A DNA stretch of 14,610 nucleotides, from contig BTQZ01000053.1 of the NCBI GenBank assembly GCA_036986135.1, forward strand, positions 1-14,610. The letters run 5' to 3'. Source of the stretch: JADFRG01 sp036986135 (GTDB lineage Bacteria > Chloroflexota > Anaerolineae > Anaerolineales > E44-bin32). The notes under the pieces were generated by a model. The model worked only from the letters and a program-made list of their open reading frames with translations, searched no databases and had not been told where the DNA came from. Shown here piece by piece: positions 13,783 through 14,610 of the stretch (position 1 is the stretch's first letter; each line of letters starts with the position of its first letter). The translations under genes and the position numbers were made by a program.

Positions 13783-14494
13783 CGCCCAGCAGGATCGGGT
13801 GCAGCAGGTTTGCGTAGGCCTCGCTGTCCGGGTCGTCCGTGACCAACTGAATGCCCTCCGGACCGGAAACGCCAAGCCCGAGATCGACGGCTCGGGCAAG
13901 CGGAAAGCCACGCGACCAGTGGGTCGCTTGCTGCGCGACCCAGTCCTCAGCTCCGAGCTCGTCGAAGACCGAGGTTTCAAGCCCGAGCGCCGATGTCACC
14001 TCGAAAGCGCCCGCGCGCTCCATGACCCTCCGGGTATCTCCCATTCCAGATCGATCGCCGACTGTGATCGACTCCGCGCCGGAATCCCACAGCCACTCCG
14101 CCATGGCGCGCAACACCTCCGGGTGGGTGGAGGCCGGTGCGGGATCGGCCGTGTTGTAGTTCGGCTTGAGCAGCACGCGTTTTCCCTGCGTCGGGCGGAT
14201 CCCGAGCACATCCAGCGACTTGCGAACGCCGTGGGTTCGGTCGTCGGTCTTCACCAGTGCAACCTGACCGATCATAGAGGGCGGGGTAGCGGAGGCTACG
14301 GGTTGCGATGTGGGCGAGCTTAGGATTGTGCTGGTCGGCATAGGAATTACCTCATTGGCTGCAGCCGGCACGGAAGCGGTGGGATCCAGTCCCAGCCCCA
14401 GGGCGCGGCAGGCCTGCGTTGTGGCGGCGGCCGCAGCGGTTAGGCCGGCCGTGCGGACGAACTGGCGTCTGGAGAAACGGGAGTGTCTGCTCAT
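13778..14494 (-). CDS. Tat-exported DUF362 protein, apparently with an internal deletion
   Basis: This is a 238-residue protein. The N-terminus has a twin-arginine signal (SRRQFVR, 8-14) followed by an Ala-rich stretch, so it should be exported folded. After a Ser/Thr/Pro linker (about 40-75) comes the start of a DUF362 domain: VALVKTDDR, KRVLLKPNYN (105-114), STHPEVLRAMAEWL and ITVGDRSGMGDT (143-154). From FDELGAEDW it goes in a few residues to RAVDLGLGVSGPEGIQLVTD (201-220), which matches the extreme C-terminus of DUF362 proteins as I remember them. The usual middle part of roughly 120-140 residues, including the SLKN-like core, seems absent; the join is near residues 196-202. It may be a non-functional deletion form. 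It lies 52 bases downstream of the edge kinase on the same strand. The ribosome-binding site is weak. Confidence 0.75.
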   Translation of the reverse strand: MSRHSRFSRRQFVRTAGLTAAAAATTQACRALGLGLDPTASVPAAANEVIPMPTSTILSSPTSQPVASATPPSMIGQVALVKTDDRTHGVRKSLDVLGIRPTQGKRVLLKPNYNTADPAPASTHPEVLRAMAEWLWDSGAESITVGDRSGMGDTRRVMERAGAFEVTSALGLETSVFDELGAEDWVAQQATHWSRGFPLARAVDLGLGVSGPEGIQLVTDDPDSEAYANLLHPILLGG

Positions 14495-14546
14495 GCCTTG
14501 TGCAGGTTGCCCGAAGGCTGCTCGGCATCGCAGTCATTCTACCTTG

Positions 14547-14610
14547 TCAGGCTGGAGCCAGGATGCCGGTGGTCTCCCCTGCGATTACGGGTTCCAGCGC
14601 CTGCGGCAGC
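14547..14610 (-). CDS. 3' end of a second Ser/Thr kinase gene (5' part outside window)
   Basis: Only the last 20 codons and stop lie in the window. The minus-strand frame reads LPQALEPVIAGETTGILAPA and then TGA. This closely matches the end of the kinase at 7822-8721, FAEALEAAIAGEAIGALPAA. The stop TCA is at 14547-14549. The likely reading is a paralogous soluble kinase that also ends right after the kinase fold. It lies just upstream of the DUF362 gene (52-base gap, same strand), so the two may be cotranscribed. The identification rests on 20 residues and paralogy within the window. Confidence 0.7.
   Translation of the reverse strand, partial: LPQALEPVIAGETTGILAPA

Overview
The window is a GC-rich bacterial chromosomal segment with mixed gene directions and ordinary housekeeping and signalling content. 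I see no tRNA, rRNA, CRISPR array, phage module or intact mobile element. A soluble PknB-type Ser/Thr kinase, a Tat-exported DUF362 protein, an acyl-CoA dehydrogenase and several uncharacterised secreted or membrane proteins occur together. This fits an environmental Chloroflexota-like (Anaerolineae-type) organism, but that is an impression from gene types, not a phylogenetic result.

Left part (1-2934): the 3' part of a membrane protein with a degenerate GGDEF domain is followed by a gap with a 10-bp inverted repeat. Next comes a small conserved WYL-like protein (1180-1473) and a decayed patch (about 1523-1830). That patch holds a short N-terminal remnant of an IS110-type transposase on the minus strand and a possible gene fragment on the plus strand. 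An apparently active three-helix membrane diguanylate cyclase (GGEEI, with an RxxD I-site) ends the region.

Centre-left (2946-5105): a 98-residue unknown gene overlaps by ATGA the start of a DUF2779 protein. In that protein I can read a Cas4/AddB-like four-cysteine PD-(D/E)XK nuclease half and a DEDDy exonuclease-like half. A small three-helix membrane protein runs convergently.

Centre (5430-8721): an ATP-grasp ligase with an L-amino-acid-ligase-type C-terminal domain is followed by an NfuA-like Fe-S carrier. A structured convergent gap separates these from a 71-residue unknown protein and the soluble Ser/Thr kinase, both on the minus strand.

Right part (9100-14610): a membrane-anchored alpha/beta hydrolase comes first. 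A lipoprotein follows, built from two copies of one domain whose cores are an apparently perfect 692-bp direct repeat, ending at a strong hairpin terminator. On the minus strand are an acyl-CoA dehydrogenase of the IVD/LCAD catalytic type, a Tat-signal DUF362 protein that appears to lack its middle, and at the very edge the 3' tail of a second kinase paralogous to the first.

The observations most worth checking are the perfect in-frame repeat inside the lipoprotein gene, the apparent internal deletion in the DUF362 gene, the dual-nuclease DUF2779 protein with its coupled small partner, and the IS110 remnant. I found no convincing complete new multi-gene system. The small gene plus DUF2779 nuclease pair is the nearest candidate.
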